A DNA stretch of 33,742 nt from an uncultured Marvinbryantia sp. (lineage in GTDB: Bacteria; Bacillota; Clostridia; Lachnospirales; Lachnospiraceae). Of the stretch, positions 16,215-23,302 are shown piece by piece. The notes beneath the pieces were generated by a model. It ran no database searches, was not told the DNA's origin, and saw only the letters and a program-made list of their open reading frames with translations. The stretch covers positions 1 to 33,742 of the forward strand of contig NZ_CAJKOX010000044.1 in NCBI RefSeq assembly GCF_905201705.1, in the 5' to 3' direction. Positions within the stretch are counted from its first letter, which is position 1. The number at the start of each line of letters is the position of its first letter. The position numbers and the translations under genes are program-made.

Positions 16215-16868
16215 ATGAGTTATAAGCTTGCGATTTTTGATATGGATGGAACGATTCTGGACACACTGGAGGATCTGGAGAGCAGTCTGAATTTTGCGCT
16301 GACGGAAGCGGGCTGCCCTGCGCGGAAACGGGAGGACGTGCGGCGTTTCCTGGGCAATGGGATGCAGAGACTGATTGAGCTGGCGGTTCCGCCAGACTGC
16401 CCGGAAGAGAAGAAAACGAAGATTCTGGAGCGTTTTAAGGAGCATTACAAAATACACTGCGCGGACAGGACAAAGCCCTATGACGGTATCACGGAATTGC
16501 TGCAGGATTTGCGGGAGAGCGGTTGCCGGACCGCGGTTGTCTCCAATAAGGGGGACTTTGCCGTGCAGGAGCTGAATCAGCAATACTTTGCCGGGCTGAT
16601 GGACTGCGCGATCGGCGAAAAGGAAGGCGTGAGGAAAAAACCGGCGCCGGACTCTGTGAACGAGGTTTTGAGGGAACTGCAGATCGACCAGCAGGATGCG
16701 GTCTATATCGGCGATTCCGAGGTGGACATTGAGACGGCAAAGAATGCCGGGATGGACTGTATCATTGTGAGCTGGGGCTTCCGGGAGCGGGATTTCCTTA
16801 TTGCGCAGGGGGCGGAGCTGATTGTGGATTCCGCAGAGGAGCTGGAAGAACAGATTCTGGGGGCGTAG
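16215..16868 (+). CDS. gph: HAD-family hydrolase, phosphoglycolate phosphatase type
   Basis: A 217-residue cytoplasmic phosphatase. HAD motif I is FDMDGTILDT (nucleophile Asp9, general acid Asp11). Motif II is VVSNKG, motif III Lys in GVRKKPAPDS, and motif IV YIGDSEVDIETAKNAG. The helical cap between motifs I and II (residues 17-85) is the type found in Gph and PGM-like enzymes, which remove phosphate from small sugar phosphates such as 2-phosphoglycolate. The exact substrate cannot be read from sequence. AGGAAG lies nine bases before the ATG. Codon usage returns to the GC-richer style of the chromosome, in contrast with the two preceding genes. Confidence 0.88.
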   Translation: MSYKLAIFDMDGTILDTLEDLESSLNFALTEAGCPARKREDVRRFLGNGMQRLIELAVPPDCPEEKKTKILERFKEHYKIHCADRTKPYDGITELLQDLRESGCRTAVVSNKGDFAVQELNQQYFAGLMDCAIGEKEGVRKKPAPDSVNEVLRELQIDQQDAVYIGDSEVDIETAKNAGMDCIIVSWGFRERDFLIAQGAELIVDSAEELEEQILGA

Positions 16869-16981
16869 ACCAAGCCGCCGTTCTGCCCGTACAACTTCAA
16901 TTCAACAGACCATTTGCCGAAGTTCTCCGGGGAGTTTAACCGTACAGGTGGAGTTTTTGCATGGTGTTGCTGTTATATGAT

Positions 16982-17042
16982 AAAAATGCCGCTGCTATCT
17001 TCGCAATGAGCAAAGAGCGCCGCGGCATTTTTGAATTCATGG
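16982..17042. terminator. Bidirectional terminator between convergent genes
   Basis: AAAAATGCCGC and GCGGCATTTTT are perfect inverted copies with A and T tracts on both sides, so it can end transcription of the phosphatase on + and purC on -. The rest of the spacer (16869-16981) contains no gene that I can support. Confidence 0.8.
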
Positions 17043-17104
17043 GAATTTCTTAAATTCTCACATGCGAAAGCAAATTTTACATACCCCGAATCTGCAGAGG
17101 TACT

Positions 17105-17977
17105 TTACAGCTTCTCTCCTGTAAGCAGCTCGTAAGCCTGCAGGTATTTTCCAATCGTTTTTTCCACGATATCCTCCGGCAGCGTCCAGTCGTTGCCCGG
17201 ATTTGCTTTCAGCCAGTCGCGGGCGAACTGCTTATCGAAGGACGGCTGACCGTGTCCCGGCTCGTAGCCCTCTGCCGGCCAGAAACGGGAGCTGTCCGGT
17301 GTGAGCATTTCGTCACCGATCACCAGATTGCCGTTTTCGTCCAGACCGAATTCGAACTTTGTATCTGCGATGATGATGCCGCGGCTGAGTGCATAATCCG
17401 CACATTTTTTATAGAGTGCGATCGTGCAGTCGCGGAGCTTTGCGGCGTATTCCTCTCCCTTGCCCGGGAAATATTTTTCCAGATGAGCGATGCTCTGCTC
17501 GTAGGAGATATTTTCGTCGTGGTCGCCGATTTCCGCCTTGGTGGACGGGGTGTAGATCGGCTCCGGCAGCTTGTCGGATTCCTTTAAGCCCTCCGGCAGC
17601 TTAATGCCGCATACCGTGCCGTTTTCCTTGTAGCTTGCCCAGCCGCTGCCGGTGATGTAACCGCGCACGATGCACTCGATCGGAAGCATGGTAAGCTTTC
17701 TGCACATCATACTGTTGCCGTCAAAACGAGGCTGCTGGAAAAATTCCGGCATATCCTTCACATCTGTGGAGATCATGTGATTCGGAAGGATGTCCTCGGT
17801 CATATTGAACCAGAATTTCGACATCTGCGTAAGCACGGTGCCCTTTTTCGTTACGGTGTTGTTCAGAATCACATCGAAGCAGCTTATACGGTCTGTGGCA
17901 ACCATGATAAGGCTGTCACCGTTGTCGTAAATTTCGCGGACCTTTCCTTCTTTAATCGGTTTCATTTCTGCGCTCAT
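17105..17977 (-). CDS. purC: Phosphoribosylaminoimidazole-succinocarboxamide synthase
   Basis: A 290-residue SAICAR synthase that joins CAIR and aspartate using ATP in de novo purine synthesis. Signatures include KEGKVREIYDNGDSLIMVATD (nucleotide-binding loop and strand), ISCFDVIL, ECIVRGYITGSGW, YTPSTKAEIGDHDENIS, ADTKFEFG and GDEMLTPDSSRFW. The length matches the longer form of the family common in clostridia. GGAGTG precedes the ATG. It stands alone, not in a pur operon, and is surrounded by unrelated genes. The upstream spacer on this strand is AT-rich; I see a possible TATAGT -10 but no convincing -35. Confidence 0.96.
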   Translation of the reverse strand: MSAEMKPIKEGKVREIYDNGDSLIMVATDRISCFDVILNNTVTKKGTVLTQMSKFWFNMTEDILPNHMISTDVKDMPEFFQQPRFDGNSMMCRKLTMLPIECIVRGYITGSGWASYKENGTVCGIKLPEGLKESDKLPEPIYTPSTKAEIGDHDENISYEQSIAHLEKYFPGKGEEYAAKLRDCTIALYKKCADYALSRGIIIADTKFEFGLDENGNLVIGDEMLTPDSSRFWPAEGYEPGHGQPSFDKQFARDWLKANPGNDWTLPEDIVEKTIGKYLQAYELLTGEKL

Positions 17978-18088
17978 TTGTATCCACTCCTATTTGTTGT
18001 TTATGTATTTACAGATACACTATAGCATAGTTTATTTTATTTTGATATACCCAAATATTATTTTTTGCGGATTTGACAGAGGAAGTCG

Positions 18089-18117
18089 TTGTTGTTTTCG
18101 GGCATTGCAGGTATAAT
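18089..18117 (+). promoter_or_regulatory. Promoter upstream of the lipase-fold gene
   Basis: TTGTTG (18089-18094), a 17-bp spacer and a consensus TATAAT (18112-18117). It would give a leader of about 110 bases that contains the short ORF starting at 18161. Confidence 0.6.
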
Positions 18118-18160
18118 GTAACCAAAAGGGGTTGCATATGTTTGCCGGAAAGGAGTCAGC

Positions 18161-18241
18161 ATGACAAGGACAGTTGGGATCGGACTGCAGGTTTTGATCA
18201 GAAAGCAGAATCAGAGAGGAGTGTGCCAGAACGATGAATAA
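18161..18241 (+). CDS. 26-residue leader ORF, possible relic of an AAA/DUF1703 gene
   Basis: ATG 18161 sits five bases after a strong AAGGAG and encodes 26 residues starting MTRTVGIGLQ. Its stop codon overlaps the start of the following gene by eight bases, so translation may be coupled. The first ten residues resemble the N-terminus of the large family of AAA-ATPase/DUF1703 proteins, which typically begin RTVGIG(I/V)QDF. The remainder does not continue that pattern cleanly. It is either a coupling leader peptide or a gene remnant whose translation signals have been kept. Confidence 0.5.
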   Translation: MTRTVGIGLQVLIRKQNQRGVCQNDE

Positions 18242-19562
18242 TATGATCACTTACGCAGAAACGATGCTGGATGATTTCGAAGTGCGGCCGTTTAATTCCG
18301 TGGACAGCCTGATCCTTGCATGGGTTTCGTACATGCAGTTTCCGGAGTCGATGACGGGGATCCGCACCTGGAACGGAATCGGCATCCGGGAGCTGCTGCG
18401 CGCGGAATGCTTCCCGGAAATGTTTGCGGATCTGTGGAATCCGGAGGGCAACCGTCAGCTTTTGTTTGCGCTTGCGGCAAGCCCGCGGTTTCGCGGCATT
18501 ACGGTCTGCGGCTATGCAGAGCAGCTTGACAGGGAGCGGGAGAAACAGTTTTCTGCCGTCACATTTAAAATCAGACCGGGGCTTTCTTATGTTGCATTCC
18601 GGGGAACGGACGCCACGATCGTCGGCTGGAAGGAGGACTTCAACATGGCGTTTCAGTGCCCGGTGCCCTCACAGGAGGCTGCGGCGAAATATCTCGACGA
18701 GGCAGCCGCGCACACACAGGGGGCACTTCTGATAGGCGGTCATTCCAAGGGCGGAAATCTGTCGGTCTATGCGGCGGCAAAGTGTGCGCCCGAAATACAG
18801 GGACGTATTCAGAAGGTGTATTCGCACGACGGTCCCGGCTTTCAGGAATGCGTGCTGGAAAGCGCGGAATTTCAGCGCACGCTTCCGAAGGTGGAAAAGA
18901 CGATACCGCAATCCTCCCTGGTGGGAATGCTGCTGGAGAATCAGGAGGATTTCCTGGTGGTTAAGAGCAGCAGCGTGAGCCTGTGGCAGCACGATCCGTT
19001 TTCCTGGATCGTGGAGGACGGGCAGTTTTGTATGCTGGGCGATCTGACGCCGGGGGCAAAGCAGCGTGACGCCGCGCTCAACGAGTGGATCCGTCAGCTT
19101 TCGCGGGAAGAACGGGAACGATTTGTTGACGCGCTTTTTGAGGTCATCAGCGTGAACGGAATCGATACGGTTTCCGAATTTGGTTCAAACTGGAAGACAA
19201 CGATCCCGGCGGCGTTTGAAAAATTGTCGCAGTTGGATGCCGAAACGCAGGAGATCGTATTCAGCGCCCTTAAAAAGCTGGCGGCGCTTAGCGCAAGAAA
19301 TAATTTCACAGAAATGCTGAAAGCAGCGCGGCTTCAGAATGCGGAGATAAAACGGCCGGGGCTTCAGAATGCAGAAGGAAAGCTGTCGGGAAAACAGAAT
19401 GGAGAAGGAAAGCTGCCGGGAAAACAGAATGCGGGTGCAGATCTGCCGGGAGGTCAGAAGCCGGAGACAAGGCAGCCGCGGATTCCGGGCGTGGAAATCA
19501 GGCTGCCCTGGCTTACGAATAAAGAGATGAAGCAGCCGCAGGATAAGGACACGGAAATGTGA
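18234..19562 (+). CDS. DUF2974 (Mbeg1-like) alpha/beta-hydrolase-fold protein
   Basis: A 442-residue protein. Residues 100-240 carry a lipase-like core: YVAFRGTDATIVGWKEDF, the nucleophile elbow GGHSKGGNLSVYAA (Ser about 165) and VYSHDGPGF. This is the DUF2974 family, widespread in Firmicutes and of unproven substrate; a serine esterase or lipase activity is expected from the intact GHSKGG motif. No signal peptide is present. Residues 366-415 are five degenerate 10-residue repeats (LQNAEGKLSG type), an unusual addition to the family, ending in a charged tail. The 3' end overlaps the convergent kinase gene on the other strand by 50 bases with no terminator between them. Confidence 0.85.
   Translation: MNNMITYAETMLDDFEVRPFNSVDSLILAWVSYMQFPESMTGIRTWNGIGIRELLRAECFPEMFADLWNPEGNRQLLFALAASPRFRGITVCGYAEQLDREREKQFSAVTFKIRPGLSYVAFRGTDATIVGWKEDFNMAFQCPVPSQEAAAKYLDEAAAHTQGALLIGGHSKGGNLSVYAAAKCAPEIQGRIQKVYSHDGPGFQECVLESAEFQRTLPKVEKTIPQSSLVGMLLENQEDFLVVKSSSVSLWQHDPFSWIVEDGQFCMLGDLTPGAKQRDAALNEWIRQLSREERERFVDALFEVISVNGIDTVSEFGSNWKTTIPAAFEKLSQLDAETQEIVFSALKKLAALSARNNFTEMLKAARLQNAEIKRPGLQNAEGKLSGKQNGEGKLPGKQNAGADLPGGQKPETRQPRIPGVEIRLPWLTNKEMKQPQDKDTEM
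19329..19478 (+). repeat. Five degenerate 30-bp repeats at the 3' end of the lipase-fold gene
   Basis: In-frame units encode RLQNAEIKRP, GLQNAEGKLS, GKQNGEGKLP, GKQNAGADLP and GGQKPETRQP. Similarity is clear at DNA level (CAGAATG followed by GGAAAGCTG in the middle units) and fades at both ends. Confidence 0.75.
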
Positions 19563-20466
19563 CCCGCACGGCAAAGGTTGTTTCGCTGTCCTGCGTGCGG
19601 CAGGCGGCTTCGATGCTGCCGCCCATGTGCTCCGCAAGCGTTTTGCTGATGGTGAGTCCAAGCCCGGTTCCGCCGCGGCTGCGCGACTGTTCCTGCATGT
19701 AGAAGCGGTCGAAGAGCCGGCCGGGATCGGCAGGTATCTGTTCCGGCAGGATGTCATTTTCAAAGAAAAAAGAGATCGTGCCGGATGCATTGTTTTTCTG
19801 TACATGCACCCGGATATGACTGTGCGCATAGCGCAGGGCGTTCTGCAGCAGATTGGCAAAAATGCGTTTCAGCGCGTCAGCGTCGCCGAGCAGCCGGATC
19901 TCATGCTCCGGGAGCGAAAAATCCGTTGCAAGCTGCTGAGCCTCGAGCTGCGCATAATACGCAAGGCATATTTCACGAAGGATCCGTGCAGCATCCACGG
20001 GTTCTTTTTTTATGGAAAAATCGTGCGAGGTGACGCGCGAAAGCTCGTAAAACTGGGTGATCAGCGCCTGCAGGGTTTCTGATCTGCGGATAGCGATCGC
20101 CAGGTATTCGGCGTCCGTCTCGTCAAAGTGTTCCTTGTCTATCAGCTTCAGATAGCCGAGAATTGCCGTCAGCGGCGTGCGTAGGTCATGGCTGATGTTC
20201 TCGATCTGTTCCTTCAGCAGCCGCTCATTTTTTTCGTAAACGATGTGCTCCCGGCGGATGGCGGTCAGATTTTCATTGATCGCCTCCAACAGCTCCTCCA
20301 GACAGGCGTCCTGTACGGGCAGCTTCACGATACGGTTTTCTGAAAGCTCACCGGTGATCTCACGCAGCGCAGATGAGGTCTTGCGGATGGATTTTCGCAG
20401 CAGGAAGAAACGGTATGCGAAATACACCGCTGCGAGGATGCATAAAATAAGTAAAATTGTCTGCAT
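19513..20466 (-). CDS. Sensor histidine kinase of a peptide-antibiotic-type ABC module
   Basis: 317 residues. A single N-terminal membrane helix (TILLILCILAAVYFAYRFFLL) without an extracellular domain is followed by a linker, the dimerisation box NISHDLRTPLTAI (phospho-His93), an N box (LQNALRYA) and the G box GGTGLGLTISK. Kinases without a sensor domain next to an ABC exporter usually take their signal from the transporter. It is the last gene of the minus-strand group regulator, ATPase, permease, kinase, and starts after GGGAGGAACGCT. It should phosphorylate the OmpR-type regulator encoded at the head of the group. Confidence 0.9.
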   Translation of the reverse strand: MQTILLILCILAAVYFAYRFFLLRKSIRKTSSALREITGELSENRIVKLPVQDACLEELLEAINENLTAIRREHIVYEKNERLLKEQIENISHDLRTPLTAILGYLKLIDKEHFDETDAEYLAIAIRRSETLQALITQFYELSRVTSHDFSIKKEPVDAARILREICLAYYAQLEAQQLATDFSLPEHEIRLLGDADALKRIFANLLQNALRYAHSHIRVHVQKNNASGTISFFFENDILPEQIPADPGRLFDRFYMQEQSRSRGGTGLGLTISKTLAEHMGGSIEAACRTQDSETTFAVRVTFPCPYPAAASSLYS

Positions 20467-20506
20467 AGCGTTCCTCCCAAAGTAAAATATGATGTGTTCG
20501 CCCGTC

Positions 20507-21280
20507 TTACACTTCCAGACGGCGCAGCCGCAGCGTGCCCCAGATAAGAAAGATGACGGAGCCGATCGCTCCGGCGGCGATGCAGTGCAGCATACCGCCC
20601 GCGGTATCCCAGATACTATTGTAGGTGTTCATAGACACCCCAACGCCCATGCGCAGGAAGATGTATGGCATCCACTCGGAGATCCGCTCAAAAAGTTCAA
20701 ATTTCAGCCCGATAAAGAAGAATGCCATCGGAATTCCGTAGAACAGCAGAGCCCACCAGAGAATGGCGGTTATTTCCCTGCGGCAGAGCATAAAGATCGC
20801 GTTCCCGAAAATCAGAGAGGCGATGGCGCTGGGCAGGGAAGCGGCAATAGCAAGCAGCATCTGCTGTACCGGCAGCCACTCCGGCTCCCGCAGGGTGAGA
20901 AAGGCACATGCAACATAAAATACAAGAACTACGAGCAGCAGGAGCACGGCGGTCAGCAGGCTGACAATGCATTTGCCGATCAGGATGGTCTCCCTGGAAA
21001 TACCGTAGGCAACAGTCGTTTTCAGGACGCCGGATTTCCTGTCCTCATTAAAGAGCGTGCCTGCGATGACTGCGCCGAGAATTACCATAATAAACGGCTG
21101 TGCCACAAAGTTATTTAAAGAAAAGCGCACGGTGTTATACTTAAAATCCGGTTCGATCGCGCCGCCGATCATAAGGGCGATGTGCAGAAGCAGTACGATT
21201 CCGCAGAGGATTCCGGCGCAAATATAAAACGAACGGCTGCGTATGATGCGGTAGATTTCACTTCTCATATAATTTAACAT
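20507..21280 (-). CDS. ABC-2-type permease subunit
   Basis: A 257-residue membrane protein with six predicted helices, beginning MLNYMRSEIYRIIRSRSFYI, the typical cytoplasmic amphipathic start of ABC-2 permeases of bacitracin and lantibiotic immunity transporters. The large extracytoplasmic loop after helix 1 is short here (about 40 residues), so it is not the BceB type with a big sensory domain. The start codon overlaps the end of the ATPase gene by 7 bases (ATGTTAA), so the two subunits are coupled. GGAGGTG supports the ATG. The substrate is probably a peptide antibiotic, by analogy only. Confidence 0.87.
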   Translation of the reverse strand: MLNYMRSEIYRIIRSRSFYICAGILCGIVLLLHIALMIGGAIEPDFKYNTVRFSLNNFVAQPFIMVILGAVIAGTLFNEDRKSGVLKTTVAYGISRETILIGKCIVSLLTAVLLLLVVLVFYVACAFLTLREPEWLPVQQMLLAIAASLPSAIASLIFGNAIFMLCRREITAILWWALLFYGIPMAFFFIGLKFELFERISEWMPYIFLRMGVGVSMNTYNSIWDTAGGMLHCIAAGAIGSVIFLIWGTLRLRRLEV

Positions 21281-22200
21281 ATTTCTGCACCTCCGTTTTT
21301 CAGGTTCATATAGTATTCCTCCAGTGACTGGTGATAGCGGGAGAGACTAAGTACCGCGAGCTGTGCGTCGCTTGCCAGGGCACTGTAAACTTCTGTCGGG
21401 CGATCCGCCTGCAATATGTGTATTTTGCCCTCCGGCAGGATCTGGTACTGCGTGTGATGAAGCTTCTGCTCTAAAAGAACCGCGTAGGTCTGCGCGTCGG
21501 TTACCTGGATCTCCACATAATCGGCACATTTTTTATAGAGCGCCTCCGCAGAAATTTCCTCCAGCAGATGCCCCTTCTGCAGAAATCCGTAGACGGTGGC
21601 GATCTGCTCCAGCTCGCTTAAAATATGACTGGACAGCAGGATCGTGATATTTTTCTCCTGGTTCAGCTTCAAAAGAAGATTGCGCATTTCAAGGATCCCG
21701 CTCGGGTCAAGCCCGTTGATCGGCTCGTCGAGCAGCAGAAATTCGGGAACGCCGAGCAGGGCGATCGCAAGTCCGAGGCGCTGCTTCATGCCAAAGGACA
21801 GCTCCCGGCAGGATTTCTTTCGAAATTCGGCAAGTCCGGTCATTTCCAGGGCTTCCGCTACCGATTGCTTTCCGGGAATGCCCTTTAGCAGCCGGTAATA
21901 TTCCAGATTCTGTTCCACGGTGAGTGCAGGATAAAAGCCAGCCTCCTCGATCAGCACGCCGATGCGGGAGCGCGCATTTTTCAACTCCTCCTGCGTGTGC
22001 TTTCCAAACAGGGACAGTTCCCCGCCGCTTGGAAAGATCTGTCCTGACAAAAGTTTTAAGAAGGTGGTTTTGCCGGCGCCGTTGTCGCCGACCAGGCCGT
22101 AGATTTCCCCTCGTCTTACTGAGATATTCACTTTATCCAGCGCACAGAAATCACGGTAATTTTTTGTGAGATTCTGGGTTCTTGCAGCATAAGCTTCCAT
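21274..22200 (-). CDS. ABC transporter ATPase, BcrA-like
   Basis: 308 residues from ATG 22200, where the protein begins MEAYAARTQNLTKNYRD as family members do. The frame is open further upstream but that extension covers the promoter region and is not typical. Walker A is GDNGAGKTT (Lys44), signature ELSFGMKQRLGLAIAL, Walker B FLLLDEPINGLDPSG, then LLSSHILSELEQIA. The C-terminal 90 residues are the accessory domain usual in antibiotic-export ATPases. It pairs with the permease encoded next. The function is probably removal of, or immunity to, a membrane-active peptide. Confidence 0.9.
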   Translation of the reverse strand: MEAYAARTQNLTKNYRDFCALDKVNISVRRGEIYGLVGDNGAGKTTFLKLLSGQIFPSGGELSLFGKHTQEELKNARSRIGVLIEEAGFYPALTVEQNLEYYRLLKGIPGKQSVAEALEMTGLAEFRKKSCRELSFGMKQRLGLAIALLGVPEFLLLDEPINGLDPSGILEMRNLLLKLNQEKNITILLSSHILSELEQIATVYGFLQKGHLLEEISAEALYKKCADYVEIQVTDAQTYAVLLEQKLHHTQYQILPEGKIHILQADRPTEVYSALASDAQLAVLSLSRYHQSLEEYYMNLKNGGAEIC

Positions 22201-22293
22201 GATTTTTCTCTTTCCTTTCCGCGCCGGATCATACATGCAGACACGGAGCTTTTTCGTGAAGCGGTTTTGACCGGCGGCTTTCTTTATGACTGT

Positions 22294-22341
22294 ATTATAG
22301 AATCCGTACTTTAAATAAGTCCTCAAGAAAGTTTAAAGAAA
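22294..22341 (-). promoter_or_regulatory. Regulated promoter for the ABC transporter genes
   Basis: Reading the minus strand, TTTCTT occurs twice at 11-base spacing (22336-22341 and 22325-22330), and a consensus TATAAT lies 25 bases after the second copy (22299-22294). There is no good -35 box. Tandem 11-bp direct repeats near the -35 position are how OmpR/PhoB-type regulators bind, so the regulator encoded just upstream is the likely activator. Confidence 0.5.
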
Positions 22342-22353
22342 TCATAAAGATTG

Positions 22354-23043
22354 CTATACCATTTTAAAGCCAATGCCCCAGACTGTTTTGATATACTCGT
22401 TGTCTGCATCCAGTGCAGCAAGCTTTTTCCGCAGATTGCTCACATGGACATTGACCGTGTTGTCCTCGCCGTAGTAACCGCCCTGCCAGACTTGCTCGTA
22501 GAGCGCTTCGCGGGAAAATACTTTCTCCGGAGACTGCACAAGAAGGAACAGAATTTCATATTCGTGCGGCGTGAGGATAAGCTCACGGTCGTTTACCGTT
22601 GCCCTGCGCGACGCGGGATAGATGCAGAGCTTTTTATAAGAAAGACTGTCGGAGCTCGTCTGCCCGGAGACTGTGCGACCGGCTCTTCGCAGGCAGGCGT
22701 TAATACGCGCCAGCAGCTCCTCCGGTTCGAAGGGCTTTGTCATATAATCATCCGCGCCGCCGTTTAGGAGCTGCACTTTATCGGTAAGCGCCGCTTTTGC
22801 AGAGAGTACCAGCACCGGAATCTCCAGACGTTTTTCCATCTTCACCTTTTCAAGAAGCTCCTCGCCGGTCATGCCCGGCAGCATCAGATCAAGGATCATC
22901 ATATCAAAGGTCTCCAGCTTAAGCCGCAGGGCAGCTTCCGTGCCGGAAAATGCCTGCGCCGCCTGCAGTCCGCCATTTTCACATATTCTGCGGATCAGGC
23001 TGCTGATATCCGCATCGTCCTCCGCGATCAAAATTTTTGCCAT
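22354..23043 (-). CDS. OmpR-family response regulator
   Basis: 229 residues. The receiver domain (1-120) has the acidic pair AEDD, phospho-acceptor Asp52 in MMILDLMLPG and the conserved TKPFEPEELLARI lysine. The C-terminal winged helix (residues 130-229) contains LILTPHEYEILFLL, VFSREALYEQVW and NTVNVHVSNLRKKL, ending WGIGFKMV. It heads a minus-strand group with the ABC genes and the kinase and should be the kinase's partner. GGAGG precedes the ATG. Its promoter at 23118-23146 is a near-consensus constitutive one, whereas the ABC genes have a second, weaker promoter after this gene. Confidence 0.93.
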   Translation of the reverse strand: MAKILIAEDDADISSLIRRICENGGLQAAQAFSGTEAALRLKLETFDMMILDLMLPGMTGEELLEKVKMEKRLEIPVLVLSAKAALTDKVQLLNGGADDYMTKPFEPEELLARINACLRRAGRTVSGQTSSDSLSYKKLCIYPASRRATVNDRELILTPHEYEILFLLVQSPEKVFSREALYEQVWQGGYYGEDNTVNVHVSNLRKKLAALDADNEYIKTVWGIGFKMV

Positions 23044-23117
23044 TACTTTTGTAAGCCTCCTGTTTCAAAAAATAGGCGCCCATCTGCAAAGCTTCCATTG
23101 CGCAGGGCTTTTCTGTC

Positions 23118-23146
23118 ATTTTATATGTGTGCAGAAAGGTTGTCAA
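23118..23146 (-). promoter_or_regulatory. Promoter of the response-regulator operon
   Basis: On the minus strand TTGACA (23146-23141), a 17-bp spacer and TAAAAT (23123-23118) form a near-consensus sigma-A promoter. Confidence 0.7.
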
Positions 23147-23240
23147 TGCTTTTGATATATTGTGTATTTTCACGAAGAAATCATAAAAATTTCAATGTGA
23201 AAAGAATAATATTCTATGTTTTTTTGAGAAGAGGCTCGTG

Positions 23241-23246
23241 TATAAT
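23241..23246 (+). promoter_or_regulatory. -10 element of the Mgl-type operon, weak -35
   Basis: A consensus TATAAT lies 57 bases before the start of the first sugar-binding gene, but the positions 16 to 18 bases upstream are only a T run. A symmetric patch (AGAATAATATTCT, 23203-23215) lies just before it. This looks like an activator-dependent promoter; the YesN-type regulator encoded at 28018 is a candidate activator. Confidence 0.45.
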
Positions 23247-23302
23247 GACGATATCAACAAACGGCACGGACAAGAGTCCGGTCAGAAGGGAGAGTTTTAA
23301 GT

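Noticed and set aside
16869..16981. Open stretch that could encode KPPFCPYNFNSTDHLPKF, possible gene fragment
   Set aside because: It has no start signal, no recognised family and is short. It may be chance or an untraceable relic.
18073..18117. TTGACA at 18073 paired with TATAAT at 18112
   Set aside because: The spacing of 33 bp is too long for one promoter. TTGTTG at 18089 gives a 17-bp spacer instead.
21274..22326. Long form of the ABC ATPase starting at 22326
   Set aside because: The extra 42 residues would be encoded by the promoter region with its TATAAT and 11-bp repeats, and the family N-terminus begins at the ATG at 22200.
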